From NCBI GenBank assembly GCA_014189435.1, contig CP050293.1:5275001-5339000 (forward strand): a stretch of 64,000 nucleotides of DNA, written 5' to 3'. This stretch comes from Mesorhizobium loti. GTDB lineage: Bacteria; Pseudomonadota; Alphaproteobacteria; Rhizobiales; Rhizobiaceae. Below, piece by piece: positions 1-13,706 of the stretch; position 1 is the stretch's first letter; each line of letters begins with the position of its first letter. Below the pieces are notes generated by a model, which was given only the letters and a program-made list of their open reading frames with translations, had not been told where the DNA came from and made no database searches. The translations under genes and the position numbers were made by a program.

Positions 1-1513
<1,513 letters not shown>

Positions 1514-1751
1514 TTCTTGTCCTTAATATGAGGAAAGGGCCGCGCCGTTTCACGGTGCACGGATGCCCTTTCCCTGGCTTCCTTTCTCGGGCAGCCACGG
1601 GCAAGACAACGGGAAGCTCGGGTAATTTCGGCGCGGCGAGCGCGCGCGAGCGTCCTGCAATCCTGCCCCATGACCGTCCATGGGCGGTTTCGAGTGCCCT
1701 CTGCACGATCGAAACCGGGTCTGGCCAGCCGATACGACTGGCAGAATGCGC

Positions 1752-1785
1752 GACCGGCGGGCTCTCCGAAGAAAGCCCGCCGGTC
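1752..1785 (-). terminator. Hairpin between rpsO and pnp
   Basis: A perfect 12-bp inverted repeat (1752-1763 pairing with 1774-1785, 10-nt loop) starts 6 nt after the rpsO stop codon. No uridine run follows, so it is not a canonical intrinsic terminator. It could be a partial terminator, an mRNA-stabilising 3' end for rpsO, or an RNase processing site ahead of pnp. The rest of the spacer, 1514-1751, shows no open reading frame I would defend. Confidence 0.55.
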
Positions 1786-1791
1786 AATTCG

Positions 1792-2061
1792 TCAACGGCG
1801 CAGACCGAGCTTCTCGATCAACGTCTGGTAGCGCGCGTCGTCCTTGCGCTTGAGATAATCAAGCAGGCTGCGGCGCTGGGAGACGAGGGCGAGCAGACCA
1901 CGGCGGGAATGGTTGTCCTTCTTGTGGTCCTTGAAGTGGTCGGTCAGGTTCTTGATGCGCTCGGAAAGGATGGCCACCTGGACTTCCGGAGACCCGGTGT
2001 CGCCCTTGGCGGTTGCGAATTCACCCATCAATTCCTGTTTGCGCTCGGCAGTAATCGACAT
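1792..2061 (-). CDS. rpsO: 30S ribosomal protein S15
   Basis: This 89-residue protein has the full length of the family and begins [16 protein letters not shown]. It contains the conserved [17 protein letters not shown] segment and the [13 protein letters not shown] helix that contacts 16S rRNA. The ATG at 2061 is preferred over an upstream in-frame start at 2190 because the upstream extension does not resemble S15. S15 binds the central domain of 16S rRNA early in 30S assembly. The gene lies between a CorA-type gene and pnp. A candidate promoter lies about 100 nt upstream, so it is probably transcribed independently of the truB operon. Confidence 0.98.
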   Translation of the reverse strand: MSITAERKQELMGEFATAKGDTGSPEVQVAILSERIKNLTDHFKDHKKDNHSRRGLLALVSQRRSLLDYLKRKDDARYQTLIEKLGLRR

Positions 2062-2164
2062 CGTGTTTTTCCTTATCTGTTTGAGGAAACGGGTCGCCCT
2101 CAGCCGGGATGTCGTCCAGCAGGGGCCGGTGCAAGCAAAGCGTCTTAGCGCTATGCTGCGGCGC

Positions 2165-2193
2165 ATATAGTGCAATTCCCCGGAAAACACCAG
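2165..2193 (-). promoter_or_regulatory. Candidate housekeeping promoter of rpsO
   Basis: On the minus strand CTGGTG (2188-2193) and CTATAT (2165-2170) are separated by 17 nt. The -10 element matches the rhizobial sigma-70 consensus CTTGAC-N17-CTATAT exactly; the -35 element matches only partly. Transcription would begin near 2158, giving a leader of about 97 nt, long enough for the S15 autoregulation known in other bacteria. Confidence 0.5.
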
Positions 2194-2243
2194 CCCAATT
2201 CACAAGCCGGCTTTTCAGGTCGAAATGGCCTGGTTTATCCTTG

Positions 2244-3338
2244 TCAGAGCCATTTCTTCCATTTGAAGAAGGCGATCAACCCGAACGCGACAATGGCCAT
2301 GAACAGCAGCGATAGGGGATAGCCGTAATGGGACTTCAGTTCCGGCATGTTCCAGGGCGAAGACTCCGGATCGAAATTCATGCCCCACACACCGACCAGG
2401 AAGGTCAGCGGCATGAAGATGACCGAGACGATGGTGAGATAGCTGATGACGTCGTTGGTGCGCGCCTGGCTCAGCGAAAGATGCATCTCGATCAGGCCGG
2501 TCAGCATGTCGCGCTGGGTTTCGACCAGTTCGATCAGCCTGAGCGAATGGTCGAGCGTGTCGTTGAGAAATATCTTGGTCTCGGCCTTCACATAGGGCAC
2601 GTCGTTGCGGATCAGCGTCGCCAGCGCATCGCGCATCGGCCACAGCACGCCCTTCAGCACATTGGCATCGCGCCGCAATTCATGCAGCTGCCGCATCTGG
2701 TGCTTGTGCGGCGAATGCAGCATCTCGTCCTCGATGCTGTCGACAATGTCGCCGGCCGCCTCGATCGGCGGGAAGTAACTGTCGACGACAGCGTCGATCA
2801 GCGCATAGGCGAGGTAGTCGGCGCCGCGCGCGCGCAACCGGTTGGGCGCCGAACTTTCGATGCGCTTGCGCACCGGATCGAACGGATCGCCTTCCCGCTC
2901 CTGGAAGGTGACGACGAAATTGTTGCCGAAGAAGACGGCGATCTGCTCGTAGCGGTGCGACGTGACATCGTCGATCATCCTGACGACGACGAAGGCATGG
3001 TCCTCGAAGAAATCGACCTTCGGCCGCTGGCCGGTGTTGACGACGTCCTCCAGCGCCAGCGGATGCAAGCTGAAAATGCGGCCGATCTCCTCGATCAGCT
3101 GGATGTTGGCGAGGCCGGTGCAGTCGAGCCAGAGGACCGGCCATTTGTCGCAATGGGTGTTGAGGTCGTCGATGCTGGCATTTTCGATGGTTTTGAATTT
3201 CTGCGGCGAGATCAGTGTCAGCCTGAGTTCGCTGCGCCGCGCCGAGGGGTCGGCGATCAGCGTGCCGGGCGACGCACCGACCGGCGGCCGCCTTGTTTTC
3301 ACGGGCGCCCGCTTCTTGATCGCCTCAGCCTTTGCCAT
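2244..3338 (-). CDS. CorA-family divalent cation transporter
   Basis: The protein has 364 residues and is a CorA/ZntB-type channel-transporter of the inner membrane. It has a large N-terminal cytoplasmic domain, a long helix, and two C-terminal transmembrane helices. The first helix (around YLTIVSVIFMPLTFLVGVW) runs straight into the signature GMN motif, and the second ends FKWKKWL. The basic N-terminus begins MAKAEAIKKRAP. The ATG at 3338 was chosen because it is preceded by GAGGGGC and starts the CorA-like sequence; the frame stays open much further upstream only as a shadow of truB. Mg2+ is the usual substrate, but Co2+, Ni2+ or Zn2+ cannot be excluded. The gene stands between truB and rpsO, which are often adjacent. 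Confidence 0.93.
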   Translation of the reverse strand: MAKAEAIKKRAPVKTRRPPVGASPGTLIADPSARRSELRLTLISPQKFKTIENASIDDLNTHCDKWPVLWLDCTGLANIQLIEEIGRIFSLHPLALEDVVNTGQRPKVDFFEDHAFVVVRMIDDVTSHRYEQIAVFFGNNFVVTFQEREGDPFDPVRKRIESSAPNRLRARGADYLAYALIDAVVDSYFPPIEAAGDIVDSIEDEMLHSPHKHQMRQLHELRRDANVLKGVLWPMRDALATLIRNDVPYVKAETKIFLNDTLDHSLRLIELVETQRDMLTGLIEMHLSLSQARTNDVISYLTIVSVIFMPLTFLVGVWGMNFDPESSPWNMPELKSHYGYPLSLLFMAIVAFGLIAFFKWKKWL

Positions 3339-3381
3339 ATGCCCCTCACGCGAGTCCCGGCTCGACATTAGACGACAGGAG

Positions 3382-4395
3382 TCAGCCGGCAAAGACCCGT
3401 TTGGGCTTGAACATGCCTTGCTCGATGGCGCCGATGGCGACCAGCTTGCCGCGCGCCGTGGCGCAGGCTTCCTCGGCTTCCACCGGTGCATCGCGGCCGC
3501 GGATGATGACCGGGTTGCCAAGGCGGATCTTGGTCGCCGCGTCGTCGCTGATGGCGATCTGCGGCAGGCAATCGAGGGCAGCCGATGTATCGACCAGAAG
3601 CGCATCGATGGCGCCGAAGTCAATTGGCGTCTCCACCGCGTCAGCGGCTTCCGTCGCGTCAGCGATGTCCGTCGCGTCAGCGATGTCCGCCGCGTCCGAG
3701 TTGTCTTCATCCTGCACACCGAAACGGGCGGCTTCCAGTTCGGCGATGGTGACGAAATCCTCCGCCGTGAACGGCTCGACCTCGACCCGGCGCAATTCGC
3801 TGATATGGCCGAAGCAGCCCATGTCGCGGCCCATGTCGCGGGCCAGCGAGCGCACATACGTGCCCTTGCCGCATTCGACCTCGAAAACGGTATGGTCGGC
3901 GCTATGCTCGACAACGTCCAGACGGCCGATCTCGATCTCGCGCGGGGGTATGTCGACTGTCGCGCCGTCGCGGGCCAGATCATAGGCGCGCTCGCCCGCG
4001 ATCTTGATGGCCGAGAATTGCGGCGGCGTCTGCATGATGACGCCGGTGTATTTCGGCAGCAGCGCCTTGACCTCGGCTTCCGATGGACGCAGGTCGGCCT
4101 CCTTCGTCACCGGGCCTTCAAGATCATCGGTGGAGCGCTCCTGTCCCCAAGCAACGGTGAAGCGATAGATCTTGGCGCCGTCCTGCACGTAAGGCACGGT
4201 CTTGGTGGCCTCGCCAAGCGCGATCGGCAGCATGCCGGAAGCCAGCGGATCGAGTGTGCCGGCATGGCCGGCCTTTTCCGCCTGGAACAGCCATTTGATC
4301 TTGGAGACGGCTTCGGTCGAGCCCATGCCGACCGGCTTGTCCAGTATCAGCCAGCCCGAGATCGGCCGGCCCTTCTTCTTGCCGCGGCGCGCCAC
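3382..4395 (-). CDS. truB: tRNA pseudouridine(55) synthase TruB
   Basis: TruB isomerises U55 in the T-loop of tRNAs. The 337-residue protein contains the motif [12 protein letters not shown] with the catalytic aspartate at residue 49, and later the conserved [11 protein letters not shown] segment. Its start is GTG at 4395, and the final base of the rbfA stop codon doubles as the first base of this GTG, implying translational coupling. Between the catalytic domain and the C-terminal RNA-binding region there is an acidic, Ala/Asp-rich insert (about residues 232-255). It is encoded by four imperfect 18-bp direct repeats and makes the protein slightly longer than E. coli TruB (314 residues). Confidence 0.97.
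   Translation of the reverse strand: MARRGKKKGRPISGWLILDKPVGMGSTEAVSKIKWLFQAEKAGHAGTLDPLASGMLPIALGEATKTVPYVQDGAKIYRFTVAWGQERSTDDLEGPVTKEADLRPSEAEVKALLPKYTGVIMQTPPQFSAIKIAGERAYDLARDGATVDIPPREIEIGRLDVVEHSADHTVFEVECGKGTYVRSLARDMGRDMGCFGHISELRRVEVEPFTAEDFVTIAELEAARFGVQDEDNSDAADIADATDIADATEAADAVETPIDFGAIDALLVDTSAALDCLPQIAISDDAATKIRLGNPVIIRGRDAPVEAEEACATARGKLVAIGAIEQGMFKPKRVFAG
3632..3703. repeat. Four tandem 18-bp units inside truB
   Basis: Units at 3632-3649, 3650-3667, 3668-3685 and 3686-3703 each begin TCC(A/G)(C/T)CGCGTC. Units 2 and 3 are identical. They keep the reading frame and encode hexapeptide repeats such as ADATDI, so copy number can change without breaking TruB. Confidence 0.85.
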
Positions 4396-4820
4396 TATTC
4401 GGTGTCCTTGTTGTCGTCTTTGTCCAGATCCTCAGGACCCAGATCGCGCGCCACTTCGGGCGACTTCAACAGGTCGTTGATCCTGGCGAAATTGTCGAAT
4501 GAAGTGTCGAGCTTGAAGCGGAACTCCGGCATGAACTTCATCTGCCGCAGCGCGCCGGAGACACGGCCGCGCACGAACTTCGCATGCTTGTTCAGCGCCT
4601 CGACCACCGCATCGGTATCCTTGGCGCCGAGTGGCGAGACGAAAGCCGTGGCGACCTTGAGGTCGGGCGACATGCGCACTTCCGAGACCGACACCACGGT
4701 GTTTTCGATCAGCGGATCGATGATCTCGCCGCGCTGCAGGGTTTCGGACAGCGCATGGCGCACCTGTTCGGCGACGCGCAGCATGCGCTGGGATGGGCTG
4801 GATGTGGTTGGACGGGGCAT
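4395..4820 (-). CDS. rbfA: 30S ribosome-binding factor RbfA
   Basis: This 141-residue KH-like protein is needed for late 30S maturation and 16S 5'-end processing. Family features visible are [21 protein letters not shown] near the N-terminus, [20 protein letters not shown] in the middle, and the basic [16 protein letters not shown] segment. The ATG at 4820 is used because it begins the conserved region; the frame opens at 4868 but the extra residues do not look like RbfA. The acidic tail ends DKDDNKDTE. The gene sits between infB and truB, the classical position, and shares one base with the truB start. Confidence 0.96.
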   Translation of the reverse strand: MPRPTTSSPSQRMLRVAEQVRHALSETLQRGEIIDPLIENTVVSVSEVRMSPDLKVATAFVSPLGAKDTDAVVEALNKHAKFVRGRVSGALRQMKFMPEFRFKLDTSFDNFARINDLLKSPEVARDLGPEDLDKDDNKDTE

Positions 4821-4930
4821 TTTTCTCAATCCTGAAAGCGTGAGGCGCGGGATGGGACCGTGCCGCATGTCTCATATGGTTTGGGCGGCGGTCTTTCGAC
4901 CACCGCCCGGTATGGACAAGTCACTCGAAC

Positions 4931-7504
<2,574 letters not shown>

Positions 7505-7508
<4 letters not shown>

Positions 7509-8155
7509 TCCATATCCTCTGCGGCATCATCTTCGTCAGCAACAGCCGCAAGCATTGCCAGATCGTCCGGGGAACCGCCCCGATACCGGTCGAGCGCAAC
7601 CATGCGCTTCTGGACCGCCCTGCCCGCGTCTCCCGCGAGAACGGCAGCATGTATCACATTTGTACCCCCCAATGCCAAGCTCAACTCGGCCTCGGAGAAA
7701 AGTTTGTAGGCAAGGATAGCGGGCCCGCCGAGATGGACTGTCGCCCGTCGCGCCTGGCTGATCTTGCGCACGCCGTCGTCGGACGCCTCCGTCGCATGCA
7801 GCACGAAAAGCGCCAATCCGCCGCGCACCGCGCTCTCGACCTTGGTAGCACCAAGCGAAATTGCGCCTGCCTTGCGGGCAAGACCAAGCATGCCCAGAGC
7901 GTGTCTGGAAAGCAGCCCGTCGACCATGCCGCCGAGATCGGGCGGCACGACCACCTGTGCCTTGAAGGCGCGGGCAAAGAGGTTCTTCGCCGCAGCCTTG
8001 TCGATATGTAGGCGGTCGGCGCTCACCCAGCAACCGCGGCCGGGCAGATTTCTCTTGATGTCGGGAACGACGGACGAATCCGGGCCGACGACGAAACGGA
8101 TCAGTTCATCCGGTTCGGCTTGTTTGCGCGTAACGATGCAGGTGCGATCGTTCAT
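7505..8155 (-). CDS. YlxR (DUF448) domain fused to an L7Ae-like domain; RNA-binding protein
   Basis: The 216-residue protein has two parts. Residues 1 to about 80 match the YlxR/DUF448 family, with [19 protein letters not shown] and the [10 protein letters not shown] motif. Residues about 85-185 resemble the L7Ae/L30e/S12e fold ([18 protein letters not shown]). In many bacteria these are two neighbouring small genes between nusA and infB; the fused form is common in alphaproteobacteria. YlxR has been linked to RNase P regulation (RnpM) in Gram-positives, and L7Ae proteins bind kink-turns. A precise role here is not known. The gene overlaps infB by ATGA. Confidence 0.93.
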
Positions 8156-8193
8156 CTCGTCCAGGGGCGGGTTCGGTGCGATGCGGTTTCACC

Positions 8194-9789
8194 TCACGCA
8201 CCAACGGCTTCGTCAGCCGAGACTTCTTCGGCCGCAAGCTCGTCTTCGGTGATCCAGCCGGCCTTGAGGCGGGCAGCCAGAACCATCTGCTCGGCATCGG
8301 CACGCGCGACGCCGTGATTGGCAAGCACGCCGGGGAATACCTTGGTCTCGCCGTCCTTGCGTTCCTTCCAGCCGGTGAGGTCGTCGGCGGCATAGCCGGC
8401 AAAGTCCTCGATCGTCTTCACGCCGTCTTCGCCGAGCGTCACCATCATGGCGGTGGTGATGCCGGGGATTTCGCGCAATTCGTCCGAGACGCCGAGCGCC
8501 TTGCGCTTGTCGTCGTGCTCGGCCTCGATCTTCTCGAGATATTCGCGGGCGCGGGTCTGGATTTCCGAAGCGGTGTCTTCGTCGAAACCGTCGATCGAGG
8601 CGATCTCGCCGGAATCGACATAAGCGACTTCCTCGACACTGGTGAAGCCTTCGGAGGCAAGCACCTGGCCGACCATCTCGTCGACGTCGAGGGCTTCCAT
8701 GAACAGCGACGAACGCTCGACGAATTCCTTCTGGCGGCGCTCGGATTCTTCGGCCTCGGTCAGGATGTCGATATCCCAGCCGGTCAGCTGCGAAGCAAGC
8801 CGCACGTTCTGGCCGCGGCGGCCGATGGCCAGCGACAGCTGGTCGTCGGGAACCACGACTTCGATGCGTTCGGCATCCTCGTCGAGCACGACCTTGGCGA
8901 CTTCCGCCGGCTGCAGCGCATTGACGATGAAGGACGCGGCCGAAGGCGACCACGGAATGATGTCGATCTTCTCGCCCTGCAATTCGCCGACGACGGCCTG
9001 GACGCGGCTGCCGCGCATACCAACGCAGGCGCCGACAGGATCGATCGAGCTATCGCGCGAGATGACGGCGATCTTGGCGCGCGAACCCGGGTCGCGGGCG
9101 ACCGCCTTGATCTCGATGATGCCGTCATAGATTTCCGGCACTTCCATGGTGAACAGTTTGGCCATGAACTGCGGATGGGTTCGCGACAGGAAGATCTGCG
9201 GGCCGCGCTGCTCACGGCGCACGTCGTAGACGTAGGCGCGGACGCGGTCGCCATATTTGTAGTTTTCGCGCGGGATCAGTTCGTCGCGACGGATGATCGC
9301 TTCGCCACGGCCGAGATCGACGATGACGTTGCCGTATTCGACGCGCTTGACGGTGCCGTTGACGATTTCGCCGATGCGGTCCTTGTATTCGTCATACTGA
9401 CGATCACGCTCGGCCTCGCGCACCTTCTGCACGATGACCTGCTTGGCCGACTGGGCGGCGATGCGGCCGAAATCCATCGGCGGCAGCTGTTCGGCGATGA
9501 AATCGCCGAGCTGGGCGTCGGGATTGCGCTCGCGAGCCGAGGAAATGGCGATCTGCGTGGCGTAGTCATCGACCTTCTCGACCACTTCCATCAGCCGCTG
9601 CAGCTTCATCTCGCCGGTGTTCGGGTTGATGTCGGCGCGGATGTTGGTCTCCTGGCCATAACGCGAGCGCGCCGCCTTCTGGATCGCATCGGCCATGGCG
9701 GCGATGACGATCGACTTGTCGATCGACTTTTCACGCGCGACCGCGTCGGCGATCTGCAGCAGTTCAAGTCTGTTGGCGCTTACAACCAT
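8194..9789 (-). CDS. nusA: Transcription termination/antitermination protein NusA
   Basis: The 531-residue protein has the expected domain order. The N-terminal RNA polymerase-binding domain starts [17 protein letters not shown]. The S1 domain covers roughly residues 130-200. Two KH domains follow, with the motifs [20 protein letters not shown] and [19 protein letters not shown]. The acidic C-terminal region carries helix-hairpin-helix-like repeats and ends [13 protein letters not shown]. NusA controls pausing, termination and antitermination. It lies directly after rimP (49-nt gap) and before the YlxR gene. Because NusA affects intrinsic termination, the hairpin in the rimP leader may let it control its own operon. 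Confidence 0.98.
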   Translation of the reverse strand: MVVSANRLELLQIADAVAREKSIDKSIVIAAMADAIQKAARSRYGQETNIRADINPNTGEMKLQRLMEVVEKVDDYATQIAISSARERNPDAQLGDFIAEQLPPMDFGRIAAQSAKQVIVQKVREAERDRQYDEYKDRIGEIVNGTVKRVEYGNVIVDLGRGEAIIRRDELIPRENYKYGDRVRAYVYDVRREQRGPQIFLSRTHPQFMAKLFTMEVPEIYDGIIEIKAVARDPGSRAKIAVISRDSSIDPVGACVGMRGSRVQAVVGELQGEKIDIIPWSPSAASFIVNALQPAEVAKVVLDEDAERIEVVVPDDQLSLAIGRRGQNVRLASQLTGWDIDILTEAEESERRQKEFVERSSLFMEALDVDEMVGQVLASEGFTSVEEVAYVDSGEIASIDGFDEDTASEIQTRAREYLEKIEAEHDDKRKALGVSDELREIPGITTAMMVTLGEDGVKTIEDFAGYAADDLTGWKERKDGETKVFPGVLANHGVARADAEQMVLAARLKAGWITEDELAAEEVSADEAVGA

Positions 9790-9838
9790 CGTTTTTCTCC
9801 CGAGCCTGTTTGCCGGACCATTGCGCCCGGCAGCTCAA

Positions 9839-10486
9839 TCATAGTTCCTGTTCGTGTTCTTCCGTGGCGTCTGCTTCCGCACCCTCGGGCACGTCATCGT
9901 CCGGTTCGCCGCGGTTTCTTTTGGCTTCCTTGCGCGCCCTGTTGTCCTTCGACAGGGCGTCGCGGATGAGATCGTCGGTCAGGATCAGGCGCGTTTCGGC
10001 AATCGCGTCATAGGGGACCCGCACCGTCGGCTCCTCGCCATAGGCGGCCTTTTCGCGCTCGATCAGCACATCGTCTTCGCCGGCCTCGACGATCTTGCCC
10101 TTGAACCGCTTGCGGTCGGCAACGACGATCGATGTCTCCATCTTGACCAGATGACCCGTCCAGGTCGTGAAGTCCGATTTGCGGACCAGCGGCCGGTCGA
10201 TGCCGGGCGACGAGACTTCGAGGTGATAGGCCTTTTCGATCGGATCATCGACGTCGAGCGCCGGCGACACCGCGCGGCTGACCTCTTCGCAATCCTCGAC
10301 GGTCATGGTGCCGTCCTCGCGCTCGGCCATGATCTGCAGCGTCAGCCCGTTCTGGCCCGACAGATGCACCCGCACGAGACGGAAGCCGATGCCGCGCAGA
10401 ACCGGCTGGACGATCAGCGCGATGCGCGCATCGATGCCGCTTTCGCGGATGATGCGATCGTCGCCCTCGTTTGCCGTTGCAGTCAT
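9839..10486 (-). CDS. rimP: Ribosome maturation factor RimP
   Basis: This 215-residue protein (formerly DUF150/YhbC) is needed for 30S maturation. The N-terminal domain contains [20 protein letters not shown], and the family signature [19 protein letters not shown] is followed by [20 protein letters not shown]. The C-terminus is a charged, rhizobia-type extension ending [10 protein letters not shown], which makes it longer than the E. coli protein (about 150 residues). The ATG at 10486 is the first start in the conserved region. This is the first gene of the rimP-nusA-ylxR-infB-rbfA-truB operon. Confidence 0.97.
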   Translation of the reverse strand: MTATANEGDDRIIRESGIDARIALIVQPVLRGIGFRLVRVHLSGQNGLTLQIMAEREDGTMTVEDCEEVSRAVSPALDVDDPIEKAYHLEVSSPGIDRPLVRKSDFTTWTGHLVKMETSIVVADRKRFKGKIVEAGEDDVLIEREKAAYGEEPTVRVPYDAIAETRLILTDDLIRDALSKDNRARKEAKRNRGEPDDDVPEGAEADATEEHEQEL

Positions 10487-10523
10487 TGAAGCCCTGTCGC
10501 TCTATCCGAACTTATCGGCAGGT

Positions 10524-10558
10524 AATAAAAAAGAGCGGGACCGGGTGGACCCACTCTT
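10524..10558 (-). terminator. Attenuator-like terminator in the rimP-nusA leader
   Basis: On the minus strand the stem runs 10558-10547 pairing with 10542-10531: AAGAG pairs with CTCTT, then a T-G wobble, then GGG with CCC, one T-T mismatch and CC with GG, closed by a 4-nt loop. It is followed at once by TTTTTTATT (10530-10522). It lies between the candidate promoter and the rimP ATG, so it can only stop operon transcription prematurely. Premature terminators ahead of rimP are known in some other proteobacteria. Confidence 0.65.
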
Positions 10559-10586
10559 CGTCATACCGACCAAGAATTTGAGGCTG

Positions 10587-10615
10587 ATATAAACCAACAT
10601 GGCCGGTGTTTCAAG
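10587..10615 (-). promoter_or_regulatory. Candidate promoter of the rimP-nusA-infB operon
   Basis: On the minus strand CTTGAA (10610-10615) and TTATAT (10587-10592) are separated by exactly 17 nt. This is very close to the rhizobial sigma-70 consensus CTTGAC-N17-CTATAT. The predicted start near 10580 gives a leader of about 94 nt that contains the attenuator hairpin. Confidence 0.65.
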
Positions 10616-10772
10616 CCCGCTATGCGGGCCGGGCAAAGCCGTGCGGCGCCAGTGTTGCGCCAGACGCATGGCCTACATGCGGCGAAACCCCTGTAAGCTT
10701 TGCCGTTGCGTCCCCATTTATGTTGCATCGCACAAAGATGATTGCACGACACAGCACCGAAAGGGCATGACC

Positions 10773-10937
10773 ATGACCAACCGTAAGATATTATCCGCCA
10801 TAGGCGAACTCTTCACGACATTCGGCAGCGCGGTCGCCGCCTCGCGGGCCGTGGAAGCCGGGCGCAAGCCGCGTGCGGACGATCTGCGCAGGCTCGGCAT
10901 GGACCCGGCTATATTCAACAGGATCGGCCGTTTCTGA
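10773..10937 (+). CDS. Small DUF1127-like protein of unknown function
   Basis: This 54-residue protein begins MTNRKILSAIGELFTTFGSA and ends in a basic stretch, RKPRADDLRRLGMDPAIFNRIGRF. The arrangement is an amphipathic helix followed by an Arg-rich segment with a conserved-looking (L)GMDPAxFxRI tail. It recalls the small DUF1127-type proteins common in Rhizobiales, but I cannot assign a function. The ATG at 10773 is preferred to the one at 10767 because AAGGG (10761-10765) is then 7 nt away. It stands alone between the rimP promoter (divergent) and trmB (convergent). Confidence 0.7.
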   Translation: MTNRKILSAIGELFTTFGSAVAASRAVEAGRKPRADDLRRLGMDPAIFNRIGRF

Positions 10938-10985
10938 AAATCGGGCGGGGCGGACCATGTTCGCCATTGTGCCCGGAGAGCGCGC

Positions 10986-11687
10986 TTAGATCCTGACGAA
11001 GGTAAGATAGGCCGGCCGCCGTCCCTCCCGAATGGCCTTCGCCTCGTAACGCGTCCCCGGCCAGCCATCATAGGGCCGGTGCCAGTCCGCCGCCTCCGAA
11101 GCCCGCCACGCGAATGCGCCATGCGCACGGCAATGCAGAAGGGTCCAGTTGACATAGGTGTCGATGTCGGACGCAAAGCGGAATCTTGAACCCGGCCTCA
11201 GCACACGCGCGAATCGCTCGAGATTGACCGGGCTAACGAAGCGCCGCTTCCAGTGTTTCTTCTTCGGCCAGGGATCGGGATAGAGCAGATCGATGCCGTC
11301 GAGCGAGGCTTGCGGCAGCCAGTCGAGCAGCCGGGTGGCGTCGTCGTCATAGACCCGCAGATTGGCGAGCGGCTTCTCGCGCACCGCCATCATCATCTTG
11401 GCCATGCCGTTGACGAAGGGCTCGACGCCGATAAAGCCGATCGAAGGCGCCTCGGTCGCGCGATGCAGGAGATGTTCGCCGCCGCCGAAGCCGATCTCGA
11501 GGCGAACCGCGCTGACATCGGCTTCAAACAGAGTGTGCAGATCGGCCGGCGGTTCAGCCGTCAGATTGAGCCGATATGTCCCGAAACCGCTTTCCAGTGC
11601 GGCCGCCTGCTGCGGACGCATGGTCTTGCCGCGCCGGCGACCGAAGAAGGCTTCGGTCGCGCGGCTTGGTCTGTCCTTCGGGTCCAT
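10986..11687 (-). CDS. trmB: tRNA (guanine-N7-)-methyltransferase TrmB
   Basis: TrmB makes m7G46 in tRNA using S-adenosylmethionine. The 233-residue protein shows the SAM-binding motif [13 protein letters not shown], the substrate motif [18 protein letters not shown], and the C-terminal [13 protein letters not shown] segment, all diagnostic of the family. It directly follows metK (23-nt gap), which makes its methyl donor; the pair is probably co-transcribed. The ATG at 11687 begins [21 protein letters not shown], the usual rhizobial N-terminus. Confidence 0.97.
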   Translation of the reverse strand: MDPKDRPSRATEAFFGRRRGKTMRPQQAAALESGFGTYRLNLTAEPPADLHTLFEADVSAVRLEIGFGGGEHLLHRATEAPSIGFIGVEPFVNGMAKMMMAVREKPLANLRVYDDDATRLLDWLPQASLDGIDLLYPDPWPKKKHWKRRFVSPVNLERFARVLRPGSRFRFASDIDTYVNWTLLHCRAHGAFAWRASEAADWHRPYDGWPGTRYEAKAIREGRRPAYLTFVRI

Positions 11688-11710
11688 GGCGGGACTCTGC
11701 GGCGCCGCTG

Positions 11711-12976
<1,266 letters not shown>

Positions 12977-12991
12977 GGGTGTCCCCTCTTG

Positions 12992-13015
12992 AAAAACGAT
13001 CGGCAGGTTGCCGAT
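12992..13015 (-). promoter_or_regulatory. Hairpin with T-run just upstream of the metK ribosome binding site
   Basis: A 7-bp stem (ATCGGCA with TGCCGAT, 3-nt loop, 12999-13015) is followed on the minus strand by CG and five T residues (12996-12992), and then by the GAGGGG ribosome binding site. It looks like a small attenuator or a translation-control hairpin. I could not match it to a known SAM riboswitch class. Confidence 0.4.
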
Positions 13016-13105
13016 TTTGGCGCGCCACGTGTTAGCGGGGCGAAGCGCCGCTCGTCAAGCGATGCTTCGGTTCTGGCATGAATGTCGATGCGTTTATCTT
13101 GTGCC

Positions 13106-13128
13106 ACCGGCGGCAAGACGCCGCCGGT
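13106..13128 (-). terminator. Hairpin after the XRE regulator gene
   Basis: A perfect 9-bp stem (ACCGGCGGC with GCCGCCGGT, 5-nt loop) begins 17 nt after the stop codon of the regulator at 13146. No T-run follows, so termination would be weak or factor-dependent. It may mark a boundary between the regulator and metK transcripts. Confidence 0.4.
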
Positions 13129-13145
13129 CCTGGCGTGACTGCGGA

Positions 13146-13565
13146 TCAGTCGGGATCGTCCGTGGAGAGGGACTTGACCAGGTCTATGATCCTGCGGCGC
13201 ACCTTGGCGTCGGCGATCTTGACAAAGGCCCGGTTGAGCTGAAGACCTTCGGGGCTGCCGCAGAATTCGACGGCGAAAGCCATCGACGCATCCTCGGCAA
13301 ATCCACGGCCCGCCACGGGCTCCTGGCCGGGCGCATCCTCGAAAAAGAAGGCGACAGGCACGCCGAGTATGGACGCGATCGCCTGCAGGCGGCTGGCGCC
13401 GACGCGGTTGGTGCCCTTTTCATATTTCTGAATCTGTTGAAATGTGATGCCGAGGTTTTCCCCCAGCTTTTCCTGGCTCATTCCCAGCATGTTGCGGCGA
13501 AGCCGGATGCGACTGCCAACATGGATATCGATCGGATTCGGTTTCTTCTTGTTGTCTTCTGTCAT
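13146..13565 (-). CDS. XRE-family helix-turn-helix transcriptional regulator
   Basis: The 139-residue protein has an N-terminal Cro/CI-type HTH domain at about residues 15-72. It contains MSQEKLGENLGITFQQIQKYEKG, with the recognition helix after the turn. The C-terminal part holds FFFEDAPGQ and ends in a helical region (VRRRIIDLVKSLSTDDPD). Similar regulators adjacent to lnt and metK are a standing feature of rhizobial chromosomes, but I know of no proven target. A hairpin with GCCGAA arms (13575-13590) sits just before the ribosome binding site and might be an operator for self-control; this is inference. Confidence 0.93.
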   Translation of the reverse strand: MTEDNKKKPNPIDIHVGSRIRLRRNMLGMSQEKLGENLGITFQQIQKYEKGTNRVGASRLQAIASILGVPVAFFFEDAPGQEPVAGRGFAEDASMAFAVEFCGSPEGLQLNRAFVKIADAKVRRRIIDLVKSLSTDDPD

Positions 13566-13706
13566 TTTTTCCTCGCCGAATTTTTTCGGCTTTCTCTATT
13601 TTTTTCCTGCCCAAACGAAGCCGGAGGCAACTGCCCCAAACAGAATGATCAACCGGCTTCGAGAAATTTCAGGCGCTTACAGTATGAGTTTCTAATGTGT
13701 GGGCTG

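Noticed and set aside
3632..3703. Tandem 18-bp repeats considered as a CRISPR-like array
   Set aside because: There are no spacers, the units are contiguous and in frame, and no cas genes are present.
8176..9969. A 597-codon plus-strand frame antisense to nusA
   Set aside because: The nusA S1 and KH motifs on the minus strand are unmistakable.
12977..13145. SAM riboswitch upstream of metK
   Set aside because: Only small hairpins are present. I could not recognise the conserved core of SAM-I, SAM-II or SAM/SAH classes.
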